Positions 35,048 through 46,989 of a stretch of DNA of 64,000 nucleotides are shown here, in pieces (position 1 is the first letter of the stretch; every line of letters begins with the position of its first letter). The notes below the pieces were generated by a model. That model was not told the DNA's origin, did no database searches, and was given only the letters and a program-made list of their open reading frames with translations. Location of the stretch: contig JAAALK010000283.1 in assembly GCA_019279435.1 (NCBI GenBank), forward strand, positions 64,462,642-64,526,641, in the 5' to 3' direction. Origin of the DNA: Zizania palustris. Lineage: Eukaryota; Streptophyta; Magnoliopsida; Poales; Poaceae. The position numbers and the translations under genes were made by a program.

Positions 35048-35347
35048 CTAGTCAGATGCCTGTGCTTTGCAACGGAGAATTTTATTTTTCAACAGGGTAT
35101 TTGTGTAAAATACATGTTTCTGTGTGATTTTTTAGAAAATTAAAATACAAAAAAATTTTTTCCCTTTTTCTTCTTTTTTTCTTCTTTCTCACGTTTTCCT
35201 TTCAGATCGCATGCGGCGCCTCGCGCTGCCCTGCGCGCATGCGGCCGGGCGGTTTGGCGCATGCGGCCGGGGTGGGCGGGCAGTTGCGTGCGCGCCGGGC
35301 ACGCTAGCGTGGACGAACGATTGACTTACGCTTTTATATAGTAGAGA
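35048..35347 (-). mobile_element. Short non-autonomous Helitron-like element
   Basis: Read on the minus strand it begins TCTCTACTATATAAAAG and ends with a CCGTTGCAAAGCACAGG hairpin-like stretch about 10 bases before CTAG followed by T. These are the start (TC), 3' hairpin and CTAG|T end of grass Helitrons. The base before TC is G, not the expected A. There is no Rep/helicase gene in the 300 bp. The GC-rich core (35205-35300) has GCATGCGGCCGG repeats. Confidence 0.55.
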
Positions 35348-36272
35348 CTTAATTTTAGTTTGGCCCATTATATCAGTCACCCTACCATGTCCGTCGTCGC
35401 CCTAGCTGTTTCGTCCGGGTGAAAGAGAGCAACTCGATCATCGGGCAGGATGGCGGAAAAGGCTCGCTACCACTGCGATCTTTTCTCGCGTTGGTGGTTG
35501 CTGTTGTTGTTTATAGCCACTCGCGTGTGGTGGACTACTGGACTCGACAACTCTGTCGCCTTGTTTTTCGCCTCACTGCAAGTGTCCGTGAAAGCTCTCC
35601 CTAGGCATCAGCGGTCAGATCGACATCGGTTTTCAAACAGTAATCGGTCTCATTTTTACCCTGATCGATCTGGTGGAGAGACAGATATATTCCAGGAGGA
35701 TGCATGCCCCCAAGTATGTAACTTCAGATTGAGATCTAAAGCTTAATGGCTAGTAGTATGTCCCAGATCCGACAGAAAACATGTTAAGCATCCAAATATT
35801 TCAGTTGTACAGAGAAGGGAAGCTATTATGATTAACCAGGAATTCAGTGAGCAATGTAATGCGACTTGTAAGGGCAGGCCGCGTAGAATGATTCAGGGCA
35901 GATGTCAACAAGGCTCCTTTGGCTTTCAACTGTGTGGCAGCTGGTAAGCAGCATAGTAGACATCTGCACTCTCACTAACGGCAAAGACAATATTACATGA
36001 CATTATCTAAAAACTAAAGGAGATTGTCAGCACTGGCACCTGCTTACAATAGTTCAGCACTGGGACTGAATATTGATTCAGTAGATGCATCATGCATGAA
36101 AAGTACAATCCTGTCAAGCCAGATAAGTGGGAGGGCTTGTCCTCAACATAGATAAGCAGGCTGCATCAGAAGCAGAGTTACAGCTCTGTAAGACCCTGAG
36201 TTCTTAAGCTGTAGAATTGGCGGTAGACAAAGGGCTAACCTGATGAGTAGACGACCTGAAGAATAGGTTGTT
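35348..36272. other. Region 3' of the HVA22-like gene
   Basis: The part next to 36273 should contain the 3' UTR of the minus-strand gene. An open frame at 35450-35746 (98 codons, with a hydrophobic segment WWLLLLFIA) has no family I recognise and no evident promoter; it may be chance. Confidence 0.35.
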
Positions 36273-39200
36273 TTAGTATCGATAATTTGTATTGTAGAAT
36301 GGATTTTCACCCAATGATTCTCTTTCAGCCTTGGCTATGTGTTCAGACTCCTCCAATATAGACCGTGTCATGCTTCGTTTAGAACTTGAAGCCTTTGTAG
36401 ACTGCAAGAAGAGTGAATAGCATTGCTTAAGAAAGAGGCAAAACATACAGAATTACAGATGAGATAAATTGCATGCCCTTAAAAGCATCATTCATATCCA
36501 CAGCAATTATAGAGTGATGTGAAAAACATATAAAAATTGGTGAATGGAAAATACTATATGCAAGCACTCACATAAGAAAGAACAGGTTGACAGACTATGT
36601 TACACCAAATAAAAACTGTTCAATGTTCAACAAAATAGTGCTCGGATTAGCATGCAAACAAGTGGCAAACATTACAAATGAGATAATACATAAGAGTATA
36701 GCAACCTTGCATTGATTAGAGGTAATATTTATGAAAAGGTAGCTGAATATAATACGATGTATCCAATGAATGGTTTACCCACTTTTATGTGGATGTCCAT
36801 GCACTATCCTATGCATTCAATGTGCCTTGAAGTTGGATGCCAATTTTCAAAATTCAAAGCAACATCCCATGTTATATTCATGTTGACATCCTTGCACAAA
36901 TCTCAAAGCACTGTGGATGGATCGGGCAAAGTATGAACATCCATATATGGGATTCACGTTTCCTTAATGATTGTGATGATTTTAGTTTGGAACAAGAATA
37001 CCTTACTGATGAGTTTCTCAAATGCTTCTGGTCCATTCTGTTCGATATATCTCTCTGCAGCTGAGAGCACATCATCAGGTTTACTTATGCTCTCTTTTCT
37101 TGGGACATACCATACGTTTACTATTTGGCGATTCACAAACATTGGCCGCACAAAGTGATCATAAACATAAGCAGCACCATGGAAACAAGGTAAGACCAAC
37201 CAGCAGTTGAAGAAGAGCTTTGCATAGGACCAAAAAGGAAGCCTGCAAGTAATAACCTCATTAAGCATCTCTAATTTTCTGTTCACTCTTTAATGTGTGA
37301 AACATGTGTATCTCTGATAATGTGTCATGTGGGGGCTGTATTATAGCCGACGCACCAAGCCCAAAGAGGCGCCCAAAGAGGCCCTGACTGGCTGATAGGA
37401 TAAGGCTGTAGCAATTAGGAAAGTAGTTAGGAAAGTAGTTAAGATGGTTTTGCTGTGTGCCCTATAAATATGGGGGATGTATTCAGATCAGAGGCAACCA
37501 AGAATTAATAAAGATTCCATTTCCCTCTTGTCTATTCTCCCACCCGTGCTGTCTTCTTCCTCCCCAAGCCGGCGCCCTCTCTAGCGCCATTCTTCTCTCT
37601 GTCACGGTGACGTCTCACAGCTACAACCTCCGGCCAAGGGTGGGCCGTGACATAATGATAGTAACAAATCATAATCATATATAGCACCACAAAAAACGAG
37701 GAAACAATTAGGTCAGGGCCGATCCTATTTTTTGGTCTTCTATATTATCAGCTCTGTACGGCAAGTACAGGAGACATTGCAACAACTGAACTTTTCAAGG
37801 GAAATCAAATGCTAAACAATCTAAAAACAAAGGCATTGAGTAAGAAAAACATATCTTTGATAATGATAGTAAAAAATCATAAACACCACCACAAAAAACA
37901 ATGGAAACATTATATCAAAGCCAATCCTTTTTATCTTCTATATTATCAACTCCCTAATCCATAACAGCAAGAGACACACAGCATATGTTGCTAAGACTGA
38001 ACTTTTTGAGGGAAATTGAATGGTAAACAACCTAAATGAAAGGCATTGATTCAGAGAAAAACATATACCCTGGCCCAGGAAAATGCCCATTACCATTCAA
38101 TTACTGGAGCAAAAGTCAGCTCAAATAAAGTGATAAATGAGTACAACACCCAATAAGTGAGCCACTGCTGATCATCTACAGGAGATTTTGTTTCTATTGC
38201 TCTCACAGAGGCATATCTGCAAAAAAGTGTGAAAAGTAAAAATGCTGAAAATTATAATAAGAGGTGGTACCATCAAATAATCAAAAATGAAGAAATAAAA
38301 ACCAAATTTTCAACAAAGTAAAATACTTACAATGGATAAGCAAGTGAAACTAATGGCCTGCAATGGAAAAACGAAAGAAGCACCTCAGCACAAATAGAAT
38401 ACAAATTTCGAAATAACATAAAATATATGCTGCAAGACAAGACTATTCTCTAGATAATACAAGCCATGATAACATTGCATTATAGTTAACCAAGAGGCAT
38501 TGTATCCATTACTTTCTTAAAATAATACGTGACAACACAGATAAGCTACCATGACAATAAAATATACTTATCAAACAAGATTGTAGTTCACACAAGTACA
38601 TGACAACAGAGCAAATAGTTCAGTGAAGCTGCTTTTGCAGAAAAACTAGAAATTGAAATCCAAATATCCAATCTTGAACAATAGCTAACCTCAACGAATA
38701 TCTCTGCAACATTGCTCCCTGTGGACAAGCTAATTTTTCAACTTATAAACCCTAGTGGGACAAAGAAATCAGTATACAATTAATAAACCCGTTTATGTTA
38801 TCCCCCCCCCTCCCCCCCCCCCCCCCCCCCCCCACACACACACACAAAAAAAACCCATTTCTATTATCACCAACTGCATGGTAGTAGGGTATGTAAAGCA
38901 GTAGTTGGACAACTACAACCAAGTTCTGCAACTCTGCGGCATAATCTAATTGAAAAGGAGACACTTTCCATTGACTTGCCCAATAAAAAACCGGGTATTC
39001 GTACAATTTTTTTTTACAGAAACTCTACTAGCAGTAAAGTTTCAAGTGGCATCGTAAATAGGAACTTAGATGACACTAACTGTTGGTGAAATTTACGTAA
39101 GCAATTGTAAATCTACCATTTCTAAGACTCTAAACAATCATAAGCTTACGTTCCAATTGTGTATCCCGAAGAACTAACTTATCCAATAGTTCAATGAGTT

Positions 39201-39584
39201 GATTTCTAATTCCCATAACAAAATTTCTCACTGCAAGATACGCACACCATATTCCGAAATATCAGCAGGACTTTCCACCAGCGCCAGCAAGATCCCAAAT
39301 TACTCAGACGCGCTCCCAATCCTCACGACCTAAAATTACTACCAAAGATTCTTTCGCACTTTCCCCATGCTCCCCCGGGACAATCATCTCCGCTATTCCA
39401 AATCGCGCACAGCATCAACCAACCAAGAACCGCCGCAGAAGCAGTAAACCTATTAACCTAGCGACCGACGAACCATCGGATCGGGGACGAACGAGATCGA
39501 TCAAGAAGAGAGGAGAAGAAGGCCGTACCCGGCGAGGACGTCGAAGTTGTTGGCCAGCACCTTGAGGAAAGATCCGGACCCCAT
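36273..39584 (-). CDS. HVA22-like protein (TB2/DP1, REEP family), five exons
   Basis: Exons in transcript order are 39584-39529, 38357-38331 (a 27-nt microexon), 38216-38094, 37242-37002 and 36401-36273. The coding length is 576 nt, giving 191 aa, and all junctions are GT-AG and keep the frame. HVA22 proteins are stress- and ABA-linked ER membrane proteins related to REEP/DP1, which shape ER tubules and affect vesicle traffic. Seen here: MGSGSFLKVLANNFDVLAG at the start, hydrophobic hairpins around PLVSLAYPLYASVRAIETKS and YWVLYSFITLFELTFAPVIE, the family block FNCWLVLPCFHGAAYVYDHF, VRPMF and IVNVWYVPRK, then a charged tail with ERYIEQNGPEAFEKLI. The length fits the longer plant HVA22 type. 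Intron 3 contains a solo LTR; the coding sequence is intact. Confidence 0.93.
37323..37652. mobile_element. 330-bp solo LTR in intron 3 of the HVA22-like gene
   Basis: The ends are TGTCATGTGGG and GGGCCGTGACA (TG...CA with TGTCA/TGACA inverted ends), flanked by the 5-bp duplication TAATG (37318-37322, 37653-37657). Inside are a TATA-like CCCTATAAATATGGGG and an AATAAAG signal in plus orientation, that is, opposite to the gene. The small size suggests a copia-type or TRIM-like LTR. No internal region remains. Confidence 0.8.
37658..38068. repeat. Tandem duplication of about 208 bp in intron 3
   Basis: Unit A runs from just before the solo LTR (about 37303-37322) through 37658-37860. Unit B is 37861-38068. 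Both include TAATGATAGTAA, CACCACAAAAAAC, TCTTCTATATTATCA and GAACTTTT(C/T)(A/G)AGGGAAAT in order. The LTR lies only in unit A, so it came after the duplication. Confidence 0.8.
38802..38833. repeat. Poly-C run with (CA)n in intron 1
   Basis: About 31 C residues with a single T interruption are followed by (CA)n and A-rich sequence. It lies in intron 1 of the HVA22-like gene. Confidence 0.9.
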
Positions 39585-40560
39585 CTCTCACACCCACCAC
39601 CCTCCAACGCCGCCTCCGCAGCTCAAAAAATGGCAGAGATTCTTGGACGCTGCGAGTGGAGAGCCGTTGGCGCTCGGCTTTGGAGGCGAAGCAGGAGCAG
39701 GATATGCTAGCCTAGCCTAGGCTCCCTTTTCCACGAGCTCCTTTGCTATACTTTTCTCCCTCAAATTAAGACTCCTCCTTTGTCCTCTCGCGGTCGCTGT
39801 TCATGGCCGGCTGGACCCGGCGGTCGCTTTCTGGTTTGCGCTGCTCCACCGACCAGAAGCTCAGCCAGGGCCAGCCACTCCGCCGCTCAAGTTCGTGGCG
39901 TGCGAGATTCGCCGGGCCACCGTGGAAGCTTCTAGGCTAGGCTAGGCTAGTTGGAGTAGGCTTCCATGGAAAGTATTATCGCTACTAGATTTCCAGGCCC
40001 ATGGCGCAGCTAGGTGCAGAACTAGTGGGCTATGGCCTGCCCAACTTGCGTAGTTCTTGTCGATATCGAAGGCCCACTGCTGCTGCTTGAGCGCATCGAT
40101 CGACTTCTTCGATCTCGTGCGCTGCGCGGCGGCGGCGGCGGCGGCAGCCGCAGAAGACGAGTCTGTCGCCGTTTGTTGCGTCATCGCGTTGCTTGCCGTT
40201 GCCAACGGAGACGGCCGACGCGCCGCCGGCGGCCAGAGAGCTACGGGATTCTATGAGCCGCCGTGCAGGTAGCTGCCTGCTCTTCAAATCTCGATCTTTG
40301 CTGCCTTTTTTTCCTTTTGTTGAATAACCTGATTTGAGACAAATCGATCAAAGGTTCAGACTCGAATCCGACATCGTCCAGAATTTCCGAGAAACCACGT
40401 ATCGATTCATTCCATTGGCCCGTCGCCAATTCGCCCATGATCACAAGAACCAAGAAAGAAATGGTCTGAATTCAATTCAGAGGCATCAGGTACGTTACGT
40501 CAACCTTAAATCTCACCAAATGATCTGAAGAATCGAACACCGGGAACAGCGACAAGAGGC
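39585..40560. other. 5' region of the HVA22-like gene, possible ORF remnant
   Basis: The first about 150 bp should hold the 5' UTR and promoter of the minus-strand gene. A minus-strand frame (40205 down to 39942) reads MATASNAMTQQTATDSS, a poly-alanine run, then a KKSIDALKQQQWAFDIDKN stretch. The second part looks protein-like but no family is recognised and no further exon is found; it may be a gene fragment. The poly-Ala corresponds to a GCG/CGC repeat at about 40125-40150. Confidence 0.35.
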
Positions 40561-42002
40561 GCCAGAGAGGCAGACAACGACCATCCGTTTAATTTCAAAG
40601 CCTTAATTAGTGTTAATTATCAGCAACTTGAACAGCGAGAGAGAGGCGACGATCATTACTGATCTTGATGACCCTTTAGCAAGCTGCGATGATTAGCTTA
40701 GCACCACCAGTTGCTTCTGCGCTTGGGAGATTTGATAAGATATCTTCCCCTATCCGTACCACAAGAAAGGAACAAAACCATCATGCACACTCATTAGGGC
40801 ATGCAGCATTAGCTATTTAAACCCTACACACTAAGTACCTTTTCCCCCATCAGAGCAGCTGATGCATCATTAGGTGGTTGTGCAGTTGTGCTAGTTTCTC
40901 AATCATTTGAACACCATATATATGTAATATGCTCCTGCTTGAATTAATTTAAAATATTCTAGCTTGGCATTTGAATAACTATGACATCCTGTTGCTGCTG
41001 CTAATGCACCTAATTCATTAATTTGTGCATCACCACTGATTATTAATCAAACTGCTGAGCCCATAAGGAAGCTGTAACAAATAGTGATTTGACTTCTTGA
41101 CCAACTAGTTTGGGGGTTCTAATGAACGAATTTAATGCTAAAAATTTGATAAACAGCTTTAAAATATTTTTTTGACATTTTATGCAATTTTTTGGAAGGA
41201 AGTGCACCTGTTTAGCAATTTTAAATATGTGACACAAAATAATCCGAATCGGATAGGTTCTAAATAGTACAGGTCAAAGATGTGTGGGTGAACACTTGTT
41301 GCAAGTCAAAGATGGTCCACACACCCACAATTCAGGTACATGTCTGAACCTAAAATAATGTGCCACTCAGCTCACAATATTATATTGCCACCATTTGGTT
41401 GTATCATATTTCCCCTTTGTTTTGAGACTTTGGCAACTTGTCTTAATTCCTAATTATGTTTGGAGCAATGTGTGTAATGGAGTATCAACAGTGTGTTGCT
41501 GTCTACCTGCAGTCTGATGTGGGTATCAAAAGCTGATAAACTGTAGAAGTGTAAATTGCTTCCCCTCATCTGTCATCTTTTCCTCTTTGCCATCCTTTTC
41601 TAGAAAGCGATATGGAATTCAACCCTTTAAAGACTTTAAAAAATGCTGGCCATGCATCAATCTGCAATTCTGCACCCCCAGAAAAGTGGAAGTCATGTAA
41701 TGCTATGTGTACATGAAGGGTTCCACTTTTTTTTCTGAAGGAAACAACTCTAACAATGTTTCAGCATTTAGCGAAAAATGTTTCGCCCCTTGGTCAAAAA
41801 ATATTTTAAACAGATGCAACATTTAAAAACTTTGTTTGCAACTGGATGAGACATTTTTGTTTTTAATCAATGAAGCTAGGCTAGGTAGAAAATGTCTTAA
41901 CATTTTTTTAGAGAATAGAAGCATGTTAATTACTGCTTACAGTGTTGATAGCTCTTAAGGCTTAGTGATTCACTTGTCTGTATGAGATCATTATGAGTAG
42001 TT

Positions 42003-42071
<69 letters not shown>

Positions 42072-43990
42072 CTAGCTCTTGCAATCTGTGTTTGATTTGC
42101 ATAAAAAATGTGAGATGAAAATGATAGGTTGAGCACTAGCATGGAGTGGGAGAAATTGCTGCCTTACTGGCCTGTTACAACTAACAACTTTTGCTTTTAT
42201 CATTCTTCCATGTTAGGTCCTGTGCATCCTCATTAACTTAATCCATAAGTATTCATGAGCAGACCACCTGGTGTGCCTGGTTCACTCTCGCTCACTGCAT
42301 GTGGGACCGGCATATATGGAGTTGATTAGACAGGCCAACTCCTCTGGTTTTGAGTAAGAAATGTCCTCTCAATATTAATTAGTCATTTCTAACAACTTAA
42401 TCAATCGATCTGTATTATTATACACAGTGTAGTTAGCAAACATTTGATTGTTCAGATGTGGGTGAAGAGACAAATTGTAAATATACTATGAACGCTTATT
42501 CCAGAAGGATAATCTAATAATCTATATAATCTTTGAAGTCGCATGATCATATCCATACAGGAATATAGCTCGACCTAATTAATTACTCTCCACAGACAAA
42601 ATGGAGAACAATTCAGGTGGTTAACCTTTTTAATTGAAGTGATACCAAAATTTTAATTCAAAAGAAATCGTAGATGTGACAAGACAGTTGTGTTTTTATA
42701 AATACGCACAACTCATATATAATTATATATGTTCATCCATTAGGAAATTAATAATTAGTATTGCGGTGAATGAGATACATCCATATGAACTCTGGAGCAT
42801 AAAGTGTACAGCTTATCTGCATAAAGTTTCTGCAATAATAGAACAATTATCTTTTATAAACTAGCCATATGCCTATACATCGTTTCAATGGAAATCTAAA
42901 TTTTACATGGCAAAAATGTTTAGGGAGTTAATTAGTTACTAATTAAGTTTTTTTCATGTTAATTAATCTCATGTTTTCACCTTCCTGGGAAGGATGTGGG
43001 GTGTGGAGGGTTTGTGGAGGATGCAAAACAAACGTAATAAACTCGTGCCATTCATTTATTTTTGGGAAAAATAACTTGGTTTTTGTATTTGTTTTTGTTT
43101 TTGTTTTTTAAATCTGGTTTTTGGGATAATTTTGACGGAGAGGCATAAACGAAAACTATGAAGTGGAGATTGCTAGGTCAGTTTCACAAATCATCTTTGT
43201 TCTGACATTTGAAAACGAATCTTATCGCCATAATGGTTTATACTTTAATTTGTCACTTTATACAGTTATGTCAACTTTTAATTTTCTTGATGCCAAACCA
43301 CATCTTTAATCTAGTTTTACATATCCTCTATTAATACAAACCTTCGATCTAGTATTACATATCTTCTATTTTCTATTGTTACACATATTTAATCTTGTTT
43401 TACATATCCTCTATTGTTATCATAACTATCAAAAATAAAATCTTGTGATCATTTGGTTCTAGAAGGTGAGGCTAGGTGATATATACTTGTTCACTTTCAA
43501 TCAATTAGGACTATGAGATGTGGATTTGACTCATGGGGAGAAGAATATATATGCTATTAAAGGGCATGGTGTTGTGGTTAGGAGACATCCTTAAAATGAC
43601 TCCAATAAGAAAGAGAGAGACATTTGGGAAATTTACCCAAGCTCCCAACACAATGGAGAGTTGGAGACCCATATATAGACTGCACTAGCAATTCTTGTGG
43701 CTTGCAGAAAGCACTAGGATCACATGGCATTGTCTGTCCAATTAATAGACACAAGTGATTTTATATGTTTTAGTTCACCAAATTAATTGTTTTTCTTCCA
43801 TATTCAATATGAACAAATTAATTAGGTTTTGGATTGCATGCTAGAGGTATTATAAAATTATACACCAATTGACAATAGTTGTACCATATATGTCAAAAGA
43901 TTAACACTAATTAGCACTACTAGTTGTAGCTAAATTTAGGGGTATTGTAGAGAAATTCTCGCACTTAAAATAGTAAGTTTGTAAAACATT
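40561..43990. other. AT-rich intergenic DNA
   Basis: Short frames only, without family motifs. It includes a long (AT)n run (42008-42062) and several A/T-rich repeats. I see no RNA gene or complete element. Confidence 0.45.
42008..42062. repeat. (AT)n microsatellite
   Basis: About 27 AT units, uninterrupted. Confidence 0.95.
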
Positions 43991-43997
43991 AGGAAAG

Positions 43998-46250
43998 ATG
44001 CTCGCTCCACGCCTTAGATCTGGTGTCCGCCTTGGCGATCTCCCTGACCCAAATCCCACCCAGCTCCTTCACCTTCTCAAGCTCTTATAGACTTGCAACG
44101 TCTTCTCATAGCAAAGCCCCCTTGGTTCCACCTGCTCCAGATCTAAAGCACGACGGGTCCCCGTGCCCAAATCCTGATCATGGCACATATTCATCATCAA
44201 TCTCATAACTCCTCGATGGTCTCCCCGCTTGCTCCTCTGTGAAGGAAGTTACTTCGCGAGAGTCCAATTCGGGTAAGCCTCTCTACCCCCTATCAATTTT
44301 CTTAAATCTTTGGTTAGGCTTACGGATGCCTCATCTTTTGTCAATCTTGACCCCTTCGAGTGGATAGAGGTGAGTGGTTGTCGACCTCGTAGGCCTCAGC
44401 TTAGCAAACCTACGTCGACATGCCACCTTGCTAGATTCAATGTCCTGTCAACCGAGATTGCTCCACGCTCTCTGCTTGCAGGTTGCTATTTTTGATGTCT
44501 CTCTAAGGAGCACTACGTCGCCCATTGTCGTGACCCGTTTAAGTGCCTTTAGTGCCTCCACTCTAGGCACAAAGTCAGCCATTGCCACCAAAACCATTCA
44601 TTGCCCGACTACACTTGTCCTTCACCACCCAACATCTTCTGCAAGGCATCCTTCACTGTCATTAGCTCCTCTTCGACAGCAATGGATTCCCTGCTAGACC
44701 ACGCTCCGTGCATGTCCATGTTCAATAGGATGATGAAGCCTTCCTACGCGGCCAACAAACTAGGGAGGCGCTTCATGCGGCACGCCACCTTCATAGCTGT
44801 GCTAGGCCCTTGAAGTGCCTCCTCAATGACTCACGTGAAGCACCACCTCACGGAGTACCTCTGCATCTAGCCTTCTAATGTGGAGGTCTTCATTCATCCT
44901 AGTGGAGTTTTCCTGTGTTTTTCTTGTGGACTAAGGATCGTGCAGCTGCAATGGCAGAGAGCCATTATCCTCTTCACGGCTTGGAGTTAAGCTCATCCTA
45001 TGGTCCAGGAGGGTTCAAGTGTCCTTCACAAACTTCTATTTCATAGCCCGTCTCTGCTTGCAAGGAATTATGCAACACACTTGGAGTGGGGAATGGCTTC
45101 CATCCTGCTAGCCAAAGACCACATTCTTGATAAGGTGGATGATGTCGCTCCCTTAGAAAAGGAAACAATATGCCTCTACGTTTGGAATTGGGTGCAGGAG
45201 GTGAATCAGATTCCCAAGCGGCTAGCCTCGTTGTCGAGCCCCATGACATCACCTCCCCTCCTCTTAGCTTTCTAGAGTTGGGCATTTGTGAGCCACTGAC
45301 CTCAAGAGGCCCTATGAGTGCCCTAGTCTACAATGTTTTATTCCACATTGATCATCTTTAGGATTTTCCTCCTCCAGTTAGCGAGATGGAACCGTGATTT
45401 AACTTTATCCCTTTTAGTGTAGTCAGCGGGCTTGATTTGTTGGTTTCATCGGAAAATGATATTCCTCAAACGTCCTATCTTATGTGGGAGCTCGACATCA
45501 TGGACTGTATCCCTAGAAACAGGCCCCCAGTCCATGACCGTCTCGGTGGATAGAGGGATTGGTCTCGTTCCAAGGACCAGTGTCACTCTAGAAGAGATGA
45601 GCGTCAGAGGGATGCTCTAGCCTTTAGCATGGCTCACCTATTCTACCTCGCCTCCACGGGTTGTACTAGGTGGGACCCAATGTTGGAAGAGTTTAGCGTT
45701 GCAAGACAAGGTGCAAGCCTCAAGCTTGTGCTTCCTAGCTTGAGGTTGAAGGCTTATTCCTCTAACGTTGTTTTGCATGACAACTCGTAGGATCGTCCAC
45801 TACCTTTAGATCAGGATGGCTTGTCTAGCCCGTCGGACTCGCCTCTATTTTCACTAGCATAGTTCCTTCATGTTATGGCTCAAATGGCACCTCAACAACA
45901 ACCTGATGTTCCGATCGGCTAGCAAGATGCCTCTTCTAAGCTAACTATTTTCATAGATGCATTGTTCTCATAGGGGCAGAAGGCCATTATCGAGCCACTA
46001 GCTTCACCAACTTCACCTCCATCGGTCCACAATAGCAAAAGGAGTGCATGCCTAGCTGCTAAACCAACCATGGATAATGTCTAGAAAGCACAAGTTCATC
46101 TCATTCACAACATGAGCATCCTGTAGCCAAAATAGTAGCCTTTAGAATATTCTATCACCAAGTACCTAGAGATGTTCAAAGGGCCCCTAAATGATGCAGT
46201 GAGGGAGGCCATCATCTCCCTTACAGGCCTATCGATCTAAAGGAGCCCAG
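43998..46250 (+). pseudogene. LINE ORF1 remnant
   Basis: Fragments in changing frames include KEHYVAHCRDPFKC and CLHSRHKVSHC (about 44500-44580), which are two CCHC zinc-knuckle motifs typical of plant LINE ORF1 nucleic-acid-binding proteins. Stops break the knuckles and the flanking frames. Frames to about 46250 have no recognisable domain. Confidence 0.65.
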
Positions 46251-46989
46251 CAAACTATGCTAAGTGTATTTGTATCTTCATGTGTTGTTTGTTTAGTGTC
46301 TTCATGTGTTATCTATTCCTATGTGCTTTAATGTGGTAGGAAGTGTGCTCTATAGAGGCTTGGCTCTGTTACTTGTTGTCTTTGTTGTTGTCATTTTCGT
46401 CAACGTTGTTGTGTTGTTTGGTCTCTAGCTTGTGTGATCTCAAGTTTAGGCTCTAGTTTTTGGCTCATACGGATGTGGAATCATGTTGTTTGTCGGCACA
46501 TATTTGTTCTCTTATTTTCCAGCTACTTTGGGTTGTGATGGTTGTTCTCTAGCTCTGTTGTGCGACAACTTTGGAGCCTTTTGGCAACAATCTTCTCCAT
46601 CGGTTTTCTTGGGATGGCTCTTCAAAGATTCAATCCATTTGTGTCAGCACCTGGATTGCTCTCGTTTGGGTTTTTTTGGATGTTAGCACATGGCTTGTGT
46701 GCTCTGCTGTAGGCTAAGGATAATAGGGATTCAGTTTCCCCCGGTGAGGTTGAGCTACATTTTAGCTCTTGCCGATGGCTCTAGTTCCCTACGATTAGCT
46801 CGGGACTTGAGCTCGCTCGAACAAGGTGTGTTTAACCTAAAGCTCCTATTTGAGTCAGCTATCCAAAACCTCTGGTTCCCTCTCCCTAAGGCCTATCTGC
46901 AATTCCTATAAGTGTTTTCTCTCTTAGGGAGAACACCTCTCTTAGCCTAGTAGGGGCATCATGATGCAATCCCATGCAAGAAGAATTTT

